Shown: piece by piece, positions 12,101 to 18,854 of the stretch
Layout: each line of letters opens with the position of its first letter
Position numbering within the stretch: position 1 is the first letter of the stretch
NCBI RefSeq assembly: GCF_002934265.1
Contig: NZ_PTIX01000013.1
Coordinates: 140,967-204,966, forward strand
Origin: Actinokineospora auranticolor
GTDB taxonomy: Bacteria > Actinomycetota > Actinomycetes > Mycobacteriales > Pseudonocardiaceae
Reading direction: 5' to 3'
DNA length: 64,000 nt
Translations under genes and position numbers: made by a program
The notes under the pieces: generated by a model
Seen by the model: only the letters and a program-made list of their open reading frames with translations
Database searches by the model: none
What the model was told of the DNA's origin: nothing

Positions 12101-12311
12101 ATCGGCGCTGTGGCAGGCGAAAGCCCTGCTGGCGCTGTCGGAGGCGCACGAGACGGGGGCGGCGGCGCTGGCCGCGGTGGACCGCGCCGCCGAGCTGCTG
12201 GCCGATCTCGGGTCGAAGGAGGCCGGGCAACTGCTGGCCGAGGTCGAGGTGACCCGGTCGGCGCTCGCGTCCACCAGCCTGCCGGACGGGTACGCGGACC
12301 GCGGTCTCTGA
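9162..12311 (+). CDS. Large SARP regulator with NB-ARC and TPR domains (AfsR type)
   Basis: 1049 residues, the size of AfsR-type regulators. N-terminal OmpR-like winged helix (LRLLGPIEMVVD, LRKLFG, RPPGYLLEL, residues 1-95) and bacterial transcriptional activation domain (about 100-250, ending EIGIEPGQELQDLERAIL). After a Pro/Gly linker comes an NB-ARC ATPase with Walker A VAISGKGGVGKSS near residue 330 and Walker B RLLLVLDDV near 410, plus FCGGLPLALRIAG near 490. The C-terminal half is tetratricopeptide-like. The first frame codon is at 9063, but GTG 9162 has ACGGAGGG eight bases upstream and gives the standard SARP N-terminus. Likely pathway activator, probably ATP- or ligand-gated. Confidence 0.92.
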   Translation: MVLRLLGPIEMVVDQRTLDLGGPRQRIVLAVLGLNANRVVPVEQLIDAVWDASPPSTARGQIQICISALRKLFGDAGRADAIRTRPPGYLLELADDDVDSLRFNAMVTRARAEADAGGVEDAAATLRAALALWRGSALSGVASDLVRRAAVPLDDRRVAVIEERIRLDLQLGRHEEISGELRALVHAHPLRERLHGFLMLALYRAGRQAEALEVGRAARAALIEEIGIEPGQELQDLERAILNRDPALSAPPPRPGTTRGAATEGDRPGDRSPAAGAPAQAEAPLTIPRQLPASITDFTGRDDLVESIRAGLEADPEEVRYAVPIVAISGKGGVGKSSVAVRAAHEVADHFPDGQLYADMRAHDGDDRTAKLLARFLRALGVPGTAVPDDLDERVELYRSRVSGKRLLLVLDDVTDEAQVLPLLPGSATCAVITTSRVRLSGLPGARWVDVDVFDVDQSVELLTRIIGTTRVEAEPEAAVELITFCGGLPLALRIAGARLASRTHWRIDGLVRRLRDEARRLDEFAHHGLELRSNIGLTYRDLPPQAQRLFQLFALIRAPEFPAWTAAALLDTDMFDAEDILESLVDAQLLDTVEYADASAPRYRFHDLIRVYAWEKLWESTGQTERTETLARLLGAWLGLAEEAHRREYGGDYTILHGVAARWAPATWDEIGLTANPIDWLDGERRSLVTAVRQAAQAGLDELCWDLALTSVTLFESKGYFDDWQECARIALDAAERAGNLLGVAATRYSVGTLHMMQTRLAEAGECFTEALAEFSRAGQEHGRALVLRNHAHVDGLRGDVGAMLAKYTEALATMRAVGDRIGEAHILRSLAKHHLEEGETAVARALLDDAVRICREVRCLRAEAQVEHRVAELHVATGQIDLARKSLHRVLQIVRDTGDRIGETYALYGLGVVRHKEGRLDNAETTLVHALDLSRRVGERLIEAKALYALGRIALARGGGGAGTPHLEQARALFDELGSALWQAKALLALSEAHETGAAALAAVDRAAELLADLGSKEAGQLLAEVEVTRSALASTSLPDGYADRGL

Positions 12312-12343
12312 ACGGGGCACCGCCGAGCGCGCGGTGGCGGGAT

Positions 12344-12388
12344 GGGCTTCCCCGGTACGGGCTTCCCCAGAGAGGGCTTCCCCGGTAC
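12344..12388. repeat. Three 15-base tandem repeats
   Basis: Units GGGCTTCCCCGGTAC, GGGCTTCCCCAGAGA and GGGCTTCCCCGGTAC lie head to tail, followed by a decayed fourth unit to 12403. They sit between the SARP stop and the end of the convergent small peptide gene. No coding use is evident. Confidence 0.7.
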
Positions 12389-12525
12389 GGGCGGCCCTCG
12401 GGTGGGTGGTCGACGAGCGGTCTGTCGCTGAGAGCGCTGTCGCTGCGAGAGTGTGGGTCATCGGGACCGTCGGGATCGGTGACGGGTGGTCGGTGGCGTG
12501 CGGTGTTCCCCCAGCGGGACGCGGC

Positions 12526-12729
12526 TCACCAGTGGGTGTCTTCGACGCAGGCCAGGGTCTCGGTGCTCCAGTGGGTGTCCTTCGGGCAGACCGGGCCGTC
12601 GCCCTGGGTGGTGGTGATCCCCCAGTGGGTGTCCTCCGCGGCGGCGGTGCCCTGGTTGGCGAGGGAGAAGCCGATGGTGGCGGCGAAGGTGATCAGGACC
12701 GAGGCGGTGACCTTGCGGGTGGCGGACAT
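12526..12729 (-). CDS. 67-residue secreted peptide with three DTHW repeats
   Basis: ATG at 12729 follows GGAGG with ideal spacing, which supports a real gene inside a longer spurious frame. The product starts MSATRKVTASVLITFAATIG, a lysine/arginine head and hydrophobic core, with a probable signal-peptidase site near ANQGTAAAED (residue 31). The mature part of about 36 residues has three Asp-Thr-His-Trp blocks: AEDTHWG near its start, PKDTHWS in the middle and VEDTHW as the last residues. It contains two Cys (PVCPKD, LACVED) that could form a disulfide. Family not recognised. It lies between the SARP and OCD-like genes and faces the opposite way. It could be a secreted peptide, a signal or a modified-peptide precursor; nothing proves any of these. 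Confidence 0.7.
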   Translation of the reverse strand: MSATRKVTASVLITFAATIGFSLANQGTAAAEDTHWGITTTQGDGPVCPKDTHWSTETLACVEDTHW

Positions 12730-12926
12730 CGGGACCTCCGTGGTGTTCCGGGGGGCTGTTCCCCTGGGCTGACACCAGTTCAGGGCTCGTCGCCATCCGT
12801 CCTCGTTCCGTGCGCCATCGGTGCGCGCATGGCGCGCCGATAGCGGCCGGAAAGCCGTTCGAAGGTCGGGCCGACCAACGTTCGCGGCATCGGAAACGAC
12901 GCAAGCGAACAACGGGAGGGATCGCG

Positions 12927-13820
12927 ATGCAGACCCCGACGATCCGGCTCGGCGACGACGAGCTGCGCCGCGCGGTGGAGCACGTCGACGCGGTGGAGTC
13001 GGTCGCGGAGGCACTCGTCGCCCGGTCCACCGGCCGCACCGGCTGGACCGCCACCGCGGGCAGCCTCACCTTCGGGCCCGGCGGCGCCGGTGCCGACGGT
13101 GAGGTCGCCGAGTTCGCGTCCGCCGAGCGCGGGCAGCGCTGCGCGCTGCCCGCGGCCGGTCTGCGCGAGTACCGGCGCGCGGTGCTCACCGCGCTGGCCA
13201 CCCGGCACCTGCTGGCCCCGGGGGTGGTGACCGCCTCGGTCATCGGCTCGGGACCGGCGCTGGACATCCAGCTGACGGTGCTGCGCAGGCACGTGCCCGA
13301 CATCAGCCACGTCGCCGTGGCCACCGTCGGGTGCCCGCCCCCCGGGCGGGACGTGCTGGACCGGCTGGAGAGCGCCGGTATCGGGCTGTCGCTGGTCGAC
13401 AGCCCGGCCGACGCGGTGTTCGGGGCCAACCTGGTGGTGCTGGCCGGGTGCGCCCGGCTGGACGCGCCGCGGCTGGCCAAGGGCGCCCTGCTGGTCAACA
13501 CGACCGGTGTCGACCTGCCCGCCGCGCTGCTCGACGGCGTGCACGAGATCTACACCGACGACCGGGTCGCGTTCGGCCGGTCGGAGAACCTGCTGACCGC
13601 GACCCCGGCCCGGGGCGGGCGGACCAGGGGCCACCGCGGCCCGCACCTGGCCGCCGACCTCGGGCAGGTGCTGGCCGGGGAGCACCCCGGCCGCACCGAG
13701 CACGACCACGTCCTGCTCGTCGAGCTGCTCGGCGACGGGGCGGAGTTCGAGGCCCTGCTCGCGGGCCACGTCCTACGGGCCGTCGTGGCGGACGGCCCCG
13801 GGGTCCCCACCCGCGGGTAG
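12927..13820 (+). CDS. Divergent ornithine cyclodeaminase / mu-crystallin-like protein
   Basis: 297 residues, about 40-50 shorter than typical family members. Visible family features are an N-terminal IRLGDDELRRAVEHVDAVE, the helix REYRRAVLTALATRHLLAP near residue 85-105 and an NAD-binding turn VIGSGPALDIQL near 115, followed by alternating beta/alpha sequence. The middle section that normally carries the substrate-binding Lys and the conserved MPA stretch appears missing, so catalysis is doubtful. SbnB/VioK-type relatives act with SbnA-like PLP enzymes to make 2,3-diaminopropionate, and a CysK-like gene lies at 5941, but a link is inference only. ATG 12927 follows GGGAGGG. Confidence 0.6.
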   Translation: MQTPTIRLGDDELRRAVEHVDAVESVAEALVARSTGRTGWTATAGSLTFGPGGAGADGEVAEFASAERGQRCALPAAGLREYRRAVLTALATRHLLAPGVVTASVIGSGPALDIQLTVLRRHVPDISHVAVATVGCPPPGRDVLDRLESAGIGLSLVDSPADAVFGANLVVLAGCARLDAPRLAKGALLVNTTGVDLPAALLDGVHEIYTDDRVAFGRSENLLTATPARGGRTRGHRGPHLAADLGQVLAGEHPGRTEHDHVLLVELLGDGAEFEALLAGHVLRAVVADGPGVPTRG

Positions 13821-13903
13821 CCACCGGCGGGACAGCGTTTCGACAGCTGAGTCACACCCAGGCAGTCCACCCGGCGAACCGCCGAACCCACGAGGAGATC
13901 ACC

Positions 13904-14536
13904 ATGTCCGTGTCCCCCTGCGAGTTGCGCGTCACCCCTTCCTGCACCGGATCCGCGCTGACCGGCCTGCGCGGCTGCGACCGGTGCCGCCAGGCCCTGC
14001 GCGACGAGCTGCGGGCACTGCCCGGGCTGCACGAGTCCTGCGCGCAGTCGCTGACACCGGGCAGGCGGCCGGAGGTCGTCCGGGTCAAGGGCGGCGGGAT
14101 CCCGGGCGGGATCTCGCTCAACCCGACCGCGGTGTCGGTGCGCGCCAGCGTGCTCGGCGTGCTGTCGTCGTGGACGGCGCTGATCGTCGACGAGCTCGGC
14201 GTCGAGCGCCCGCCGTCGCGCCGGGTGCACGTGCTGTCCACCTTCCTGTACCGCAACCTGGACTGGCTGCTGGCCCACGAGGCGGCGGCGGACCTGGCCG
14301 AGGAGATCACCGACCTGGCCGACGCGGCCCGCGCGGTGCTCGACCCGAGCACCAGCGAGCGCGTCGACCTGGGTTCCTGCGGCACCCCGGGCTGCGGCAT
14401 GACGGTCTACGCGACCATCGGCGCGGGCTCGGACGCGGTGGCGCACGGCGCGTCCTGCGCGGCGGGCCACCACGTGGCGGCGAGCCAGTGGCTGCTGCTG
14501 GAGGAGCCCGACGAGGTCGCGGAGGGCGTGGCGTGA
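13904..14536 (+). CDS. Cys-rich hypothetical protein (OvmZ-like)
   Basis: 210 residues with a paired-cysteine N-terminus (SPCELRV, GLRGCDRCRQALRDEL) and a Cys/His-rich C-terminus (GSCGTPGCGMTVYA, HGASCAAGHHV near 165-195) that looks like a metal-binding ribbon. The middle is helical. It resembles actinobacterial proteins often labelled OvmZ in antibiotic and mobile loci (memory-based assignment); function unknown. ATG 13904 follows GAGGAG. It overlaps the next HTH gene by four bases, so the two are expressed together. Confidence 0.65.
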   Translation: MSVSPCELRVTPSCTGSALTGLRGCDRCRQALRDELRALPGLHESCAQSLTPGRRPEVVRVKGGGIPGGISLNPTAVSVRASVLGVLSSWTALIVDELGVERPPSRRVHVLSTFLYRNLDWLLAHEAAADLAEEITDLADAARAVLDPSTSERVDLGSCGTPGCGMTVYATIGAGSDAVAHGASCAAGHHVAASQWLLLEEPDEVAEGVA

Positions 14537-14727
14537 GGCAGCGCACGCGGGGCCGGACCGTGCCCACCGAGCTCGCGGCGCTGGCCGCGGGCGTGTCCGA
14601 GGCGACCATCCGCAAGTGGGCGAGCCGGGGCAGGCTCACCCGGTACGGCCGACCGGGGAAGGCGGAGTACAGCCTCGACGAATTACGCGAGATCCTGCGC
14701 GGACAACAGGAGAAAATAGCGAGCTGA
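14533..14727 (+). CDS. Small helix-turn-helix DNA-binding protein
   Basis: 64 residues starting with GTG that overlaps the preceding stop (GTGA). The core TELAALAAGVSEATIRKWAS followed by RGRLTRYGRPGKAEYSLDEL is a MerR/excisionase-type winged helix with the usual GK..YS.DEL wing. It is probably the DNA-binding partner of the Cys-rich protein upstream. Such pairs occur on phages and integrative elements, but no integrase or att site was seen nearby. A strong terminator follows nine bases downstream. Confidence 0.7.
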   Translation: MRQRTRGRTVPTELAALAAGVSEATIRKWASRGRLTRYGRPGKAEYSLDELREILRGQQEKIAS

Positions 14728-14735
14728 CGCGGCCT

Positions 14736-14768
14736 GAATAGGGTCCTCCGATTCGGAGGACCCTATTC
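14736..14768 (+). terminator. Terminator, 16-bp perfect stem
   Basis: GAATAGGGTCCTCCGA (14736-14751) pairs perfectly with 14753-14768 around a one-base centre. Directly follows the HTH gene and isolates it from the ATP-grasp operon promoter. Confidence 0.8.
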
Positions 14769-14821
14769 GCATGCCCGGAATCAGGTGCTCGAAAAATGAG
14801 GAAAATTCCCGTCGAAAACGG

Positions 14822-14860
14822 TTGACCACCGCACCCCGGGATGTCACGCTTTTCTCGGGG
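14822..14860 (+). promoter_or_regulatory. Shared cluster promoter element, copy 1
   Basis: TTGAC at 14822 is followed after 15 bases by TGTCACGCTTTTC (14842-14854). The same arrangement occurs at 21182. Both copies lie about 145-155 bases before the first start codon of their transcription unit (here ATG 14998). The TTGAC fits a -35 box; the second block covers the -10 position or an activator site. Confidence 0.6.
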
Positions 14861-14997
14861 CGCAGCTTTGCCCGCACGGCAGGCGGACAGGCGTATCGGC
14901 CCCGGATCCCATTTCACCTACGGCCAGTTCAATCGCCGTGAACACCCCTGCGCACGCGGTGTGAGTCTGACTGTTTCATTCGCATTGGAGCACCACC

Positions 14998-16305
14998 ATG
15001 CCGGACCCCTCGTTACCCAGGGCCTTCATCCTCGCCGGGTCGCTGCTGGCTGTGTGCCGGGCGCCGCGCTACCTCGCCGAGCTGCGCGCCCGCGGCCTGC
15101 GGGCACTGCTGATCACCTCCGCCGACTGGCGGGCCGAGGCGGACCGGGCCACGGGGGACCCGGACCACCCGCTCGCCGACGTCGAGGACATCGCCTTCGT
15201 CGCGGGCGGCGTGCGCCGCGAGGGGTCGCTGCTGTCGGGTCCGGTCGCCGCGGCGATGACCTGGCGGGAGCGCTACGACATCGTCGGCGCGTACGCGGTC
15301 GGCGAGACCATGGTCGAGCCGACCGGGTTGATCGCCGACGCGCTCGGCGTCCCCGGACCGGGGCTGCGCGCGAGCCGCGCGTGCCGCAGCAAGTACCTGC
15401 AGCGCTGGTACCTCCCCGAATTCAGCCCACGGGTGGTGATCGGTGGGGAGGACGTCTCCGGAGTGCGATTCCCGGCCGTGGTGAAGCCGTCGGGAAGGCA
15501 CTCCAGCTCCGGTGTCGTCACCGTGGACGACGAACGCGCGTTGGCCGCCGAACTCGCCCGCTACGGGGAGTTCGAAACGGTCCTGGTCGAGGAGAAGATC
15601 ATCGGACCGGAGTACTCGGTGGAGAGCCTGGTGCAACACGGGAAAGCGATCTTCGCCTCGGTGACGCGCAAGGACACCAACGATTCCGGTGGCCGCTTCT
15701 TCGTCGAACTCGCGCACACCGTGCCCAGCGACCACCCGCACGTGCAGGAGCTGCTGCTCGACGCCAACCAGCGGGTGCTCGACGCGCTCGACGTGCGCGA
15801 CGGCATCACGCACGCGGAGTGGCGGGTGACCGCCGAGGGGCGCCCGGTGCTGATGGAGATCGCGGCCCGCCCGCCGGGCGACGGGTTGTGCTCGCTCTAC
15901 GAGCTGGCCACCGGCAAGCCGCTGGAACCGGAGGTGCTGCGGATCGCGCTGGGCGAGCACGCGGACTACCCGTCGCCGCGCCGGTACACGCGGCAGGTCT
16001 ACCTCGAGCACCCCGCGGGCGTGCTCGAGGACGTCGTCGTCGACTGGCCCGGCGTCACCGCCGAGTGGGTCGGCGAGGCGGGCGTGTGGCACCAGCCCGC
16101 GCCGCTGCCCGGCGACGCCCCGGCGGCGCTGCGCGCGGTGCACGTGCACCAGGACCGCGGCGCGGTGCTGCGCCCCCTGACCAGTTCCGACGACCGCTCG
16201 GTGACCTTCTTCATCGACGCGCCGTCGGTCGACGAGCTCAACGCCGTCGAGGCCCGCGTCCGCGCGGCGATCACCATCCGCACCAAGTCCGCAGTGGAGG
16301 GCTGA
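14998..16305 (+). CDS. ATP-grasp ligase 3 of 4
   Basis: 435 residues. N-terminal Rossmann-like part opens RAFILAGSLLAVCRAPRYL; the ATP-grasp core has FPAVVKPSGRHSSSGVVTV near residues 160-178, VLVEEKIIGPEYSVESLV near 200 and GITHAEWRV...LMEIAARPPGDG near 265-295. The acidic/basic residues expected for ATP and magnesium binding are present. Likely couples an amino-acid carboxylate to an amine. First gene of the plus-strand operon with a second ATP-grasp gene, exporter and two aminotransferases. Codon 6 is TTA (15013-15015). The start has TTGGAG at good spacing. Substrates unknown. Confidence 0.87.
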   Translation: MPDPSLPRAFILAGSLLAVCRAPRYLAELRARGLRALLITSADWRAEADRATGDPDHPLADVEDIAFVAGGVRREGSLLSGPVAAAMTWRERYDIVGAYAVGETMVEPTGLIADALGVPGPGLRASRACRSKYLQRWYLPEFSPRVVIGGEDVSGVRFPAVVKPSGRHSSSGVVTVDDERALAAELARYGEFETVLVEEKIIGPEYSVESLVQHGKAIFASVTRKDTNDSGGRFFVELAHTVPSDHPHVQELLLDANQRVLDALDVRDGITHAEWRVTAEGRPVLMEIAARPPGDGLCSLYELATGKPLEPEVLRIALGEHADYPSPRRYTRQVYLEHPAGVLEDVVVDWPGVTAEWVGEAGVWHQPAPLPGDAPAALRAVHVHQDRGAVLRPLTSSDDRSVTFFIDAPSVDELNAVEARVRAAITIRTKSAVEG

Positions 16306-16308
16306 GCT

Positions 16309-17568
16309 GTGACGAACCCCAGGGTGACCAACCTGCTGATGGTCATGCCCTACCAGGCGTACCTGGCCAAAGCGAAGGCCGAGGGCTTCCGGCTGGGCGC
16401 GGTCTGGGACAGCCGGGCCGCGTACCGGATCTTCGGTGGGCTGGCCGACCGGTACCTCGAGACGGTCGAGGCGCAGGTCGACGGCTTCTGGCTGACCGAC
16501 TTCGACGACCCGGTGGCCTACGAGCGCGCCCTGCGCGAGGCGGCCGAGGAGTTCGGCGCAGACCTGCTCTACCACGTGGGGCAGGAGGAGAGCATGGGCC
16601 TGGCCACCCGGGTGGCCGAGGAGCTGGGCATCGGCGTCAACTCCGCCGAGGCCACGCACCTGCTCAACGACAAGCTGGCGCTGCGGCACCTGCTGGCCGA
16701 GCGCGGCCTCTCCCCCGTGCGCTACGCGGACGCGGCGGACTGGCGCGCGGCGGCGGACCTGCTCGACGGGTTCGACCTGCCGGTGGTGGCCAAGCCGACC
16801 CGGCTCTCCGGCAGCCGCGGCGTCGAGCTGATCGGGGACCGGGCCGCGTTCGCGGCCTGGGGCGCCGGGCTCGACGCGGTCGGCTACACCGGGCCGGTGC
16901 TGGTCGAGGAGTACCTGACCGGGCCGGAGTTCAGCGTCGAGACGATCAGCGTCGACGGCGCGCACCACGTCATCGGGGTGACCGCGAAGCGGCTGGGGCC
17001 GCCGCCGCTGTTCGTCGAGGCCGGGCACCGGCACCCGGCGCCGCCGTCGGCCGACACCGACGCGATCGGCGCGCTGGTGGTGGCCATGCTGGCCGCCGCC
17101 GGGTACCGGTCCGGGCCCGCGCACACCGAGGTCAAGCTGACCCCGGCGGGCCCCCGGTTGATCGAGTCGCAGGCCCGGCTGGGCGGCGACCGCATCCCGC
17201 GCCTGGTCGAGCTGGCCACCGGGATCGACATCGAGCGGGCGGTCTTCGCCGCGCTCGCGGGCCGCGCGCCCGCCGCGCGCACCCGGGACCACGAGGCGCG
17301 GATCCACTACTTCGCGCTGCCGCTCGGGGTGGTGCGGTCGGTCGGCGACCTGTCGGCGATCCGGGCCCTGCCGTTCGTCGACGAGCTGTCCTTCCCGTTC
17401 TCCCCCGGCGACACCGTGCCGGAGACGGTGGATTGGCGGAGCAGGCACGGCTACGCGGTCGTGTCCGCCGAGACCGCCGAACTGGCCGCGCGCTACGTGT
17501 CCGAAGTGGACGCGAAGGTGCTGGCCGCGGTCGAGATCGACGTCGGCGGGGTGGGGGTGGCGGCGTGA
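16309..17568 (+). CDS. ATP-grasp ligase 4 of 4
   Basis: 419 residues from GTG 16309, three bases after the previous stop. Motifs in order: LNDKLALRHLLAERG near 115, LPVVAKPTRLSGSRGVELI near 155-173, VLVEEYLTGPEFSVETI near 193, PAHTEVKLTPAGPRLIESQA near 270 and RLGGDRIPRL near 290. These are the textbook motifs of BacD-like L-amino acid ligases, and this is the most canonical of the four copies. It is similar in motif spacing to the copy at 4664, which suggests duplicated ligase pairs (one pair per operon). Probably forms a dipeptide or extends one; substrates not predictable. Confidence 0.88.
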   Translation: MTNPRVTNLLMVMPYQAYLAKAKAEGFRLGAVWDSRAAYRIFGGLADRYLETVEAQVDGFWLTDFDDPVAYERALREAAEEFGADLLYHVGQEESMGLATRVAEELGIGVNSAEATHLLNDKLALRHLLAERGLSPVRYADAADWRAAADLLDGFDLPVVAKPTRLSGSRGVELIGDRAAFAAWGAGLDAVGYTGPVLVEEYLTGPEFSVETISVDGAHHVIGVTAKRLGPPPLFVEAGHRHPAPPSADTDAIGALVVAMLAAAGYRSGPAHTEVKLTPAGPRLIESQARLGGDRIPRLVELATGIDIERAVFAALAGRAPAARTRDHEARIHYFALPLGVVRSVGDLSAIRALPFVDELSFPFSPGDTVPETVDWRSRHGYAVVSAETAELAARYVSEVDAKVLAAVEIDVGGVGVAA

Positions 17569-18839
17569 ACCTCAAGGACCTGCACCCGAGTCTGCGGATC
17601 CGGGTCGGCGTCGGGTTCGTCAACCGGCTGGTCGACTCGATGATCACCTCGTTCATGGCCATCCACCTGGCGCTGACCTTCGGCGTCGCCGCCGCGGGCG
17701 GGCTGCTGATCGCGGTCATCGCGCTCGGCGTGGTCGGCATGCTCGTCGGCGGGCACGTGGCCGACCTGCACGGGCGGCGGCGCACGCTGCTGGTCGCCGA
17801 AGCCGCCGCCGCCGTGACGTTCGCGCTGATGGCGGTGGCAGAGGGTGCTGGGGATGGCGCCGTGGACAGCTCCCTACTCGTCTACCTGGGGTACCTGGCG
17901 AACAAGTTCGCGGCCAGCGTGGCGCTGCCCGCCAACGACGCGATGATCGTCGACCTGAGCACGCCGGAGATCCGCAAGGGCGTGTACACGGTCAACTTCT
18001 GGGCCACGAACCTGGCGCTGGCCATCGGCGCGCTGCTCGGCGCGGCGCTGTACAGCGCGCACTTCGCCCTGGTGCTCGGGCTCGCCGCGGCGGCCACGGC
18101 CGGGGTGCTGGCGACGACGTACTTCCTGATCGCCGAGACGAAACCGGACACCGACACCGACCGGGTCCGCCCGCCCGGGGTCGCCGCGGCGTTGCGCGAG
18201 TTCGGCGCGGGCTACCGGTTGGTGTTGCGGGACAAGGTGTTCCTCAAGCTGATGATCGCCGGAACGCTCACCCTCGCGGTGGAGTTCCAACTGGTCAACC
18301 ACATCGCGGTGCGCCTGGCGGCGGGTTTCCCCAGCCAGGCGCTGCTGCCGGTCGGCTGGTCCCCGGTGGTCGACGGGGTGGGCATGCTCGGGGTGCTGCG
18401 CGCCGAGAACACCATCCTCGTGGTCGTGCTGGCGCTGTTCTCCACGACGCTGTTGCGGCGGGTGTCCGACCGCACCGGCCTGTACCTGGGCACGGCGCTG
18501 TTCGTCGGCGGCTACGCGGTGCTCGCGGTCAGCGGCACCGGGTGGCTGCTCATGGTGGCGGGCCTGGTGTTCACCATCGGCGAGCTGATGAGCGTGCCGG
18601 TGAAGCAGGCGCTGCTGGCCAACCTGGTGCCCGACCACAGCCGCACCCGCTATATGGCCGTCTACAACCTCAACATCCGCGTCGCCCAGGGCCTGGCGGC
18701 GGCCTGCGTCACCCTCGGCGCGGTCGTCCCCGCCTGGGGCATGGCCGCGCTCTACCTGGCTCTCGGCGCGGTGATCATCGCGCAGTACCGGTCCGTCCTG
18801 GCGGCCCAGTCCGCCCCCGCACCGCTCGCGCGGGCCTGA
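17565..18839 (+). CDS. MFS transporter
   Basis: 424 residues from GTG 17565, overlapping the ATP-grasp stop by four bases. About 12 membrane segments; MFS loop GGHVADLHGRRRT near residue 62-74 and a matching VSDRTGLYLG near 300 in the second half. A hydrophilic central loop (AETKPDTDTDRVRPP) lies near 190. Translationally coupled to the ligases, so export of the finished peptide or of an intermediate is likely (inference). The cluster therefore has one MFS gene next to each ligase pair plus one next to the regulator. Confidence 0.85.
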   Translation: MNLKDLHPSLRIRVGVGFVNRLVDSMITSFMAIHLALTFGVAAAGGLLIAVIALGVVGMLVGGHVADLHGRRRTLLVAEAAAAVTFALMAVAEGAGDGAVDSSLLVYLGYLANKFAASVALPANDAMIVDLSTPEIRKGVYTVNFWATNLALAIGALLGAALYSAHFALVLGLAAAATAGVLATTYFLIAETKPDTDTDRVRPPGVAAALREFGAGYRLVLRDKVFLKLMIAGTLTLAVEFQLVNHIAVRLAAGFPSQALLPVGWSPVVDGVGMLGVLRAENTILVVVLALFSTTLLRRVSDRTGLYLGTALFVGGYAVLAVSGTGWLLMVAGLVFTIGELMSVPVKQALLANLVPDHSRTRYMAVYNLNIRVAQGLAAACVTLGAVVPAWGMAALYLALGAVIIAQYRSVLAAQSAPAPLARA

Positions 18840-18854
18840 GAAGGGAACACCGAG

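Noticed and set aside
8889..12461. Very long minus-strand open frame of about 1190 codons opposite the SARP gene
   Set aside because: It mirrors the SARP coding frame and has the Arg/Val/Gln-rich composition of antisense frames in high-GC DNA; no domain motifs or ribosome site were seen.
12526..12729. Graspetide precursor for the ATP-grasp enzymes
   Set aside because: The ligases are 419-435 residues with L-amino acid ligase motifs, not the graspetide type, and the peptide has a Sec signal rather than a leader of that class.
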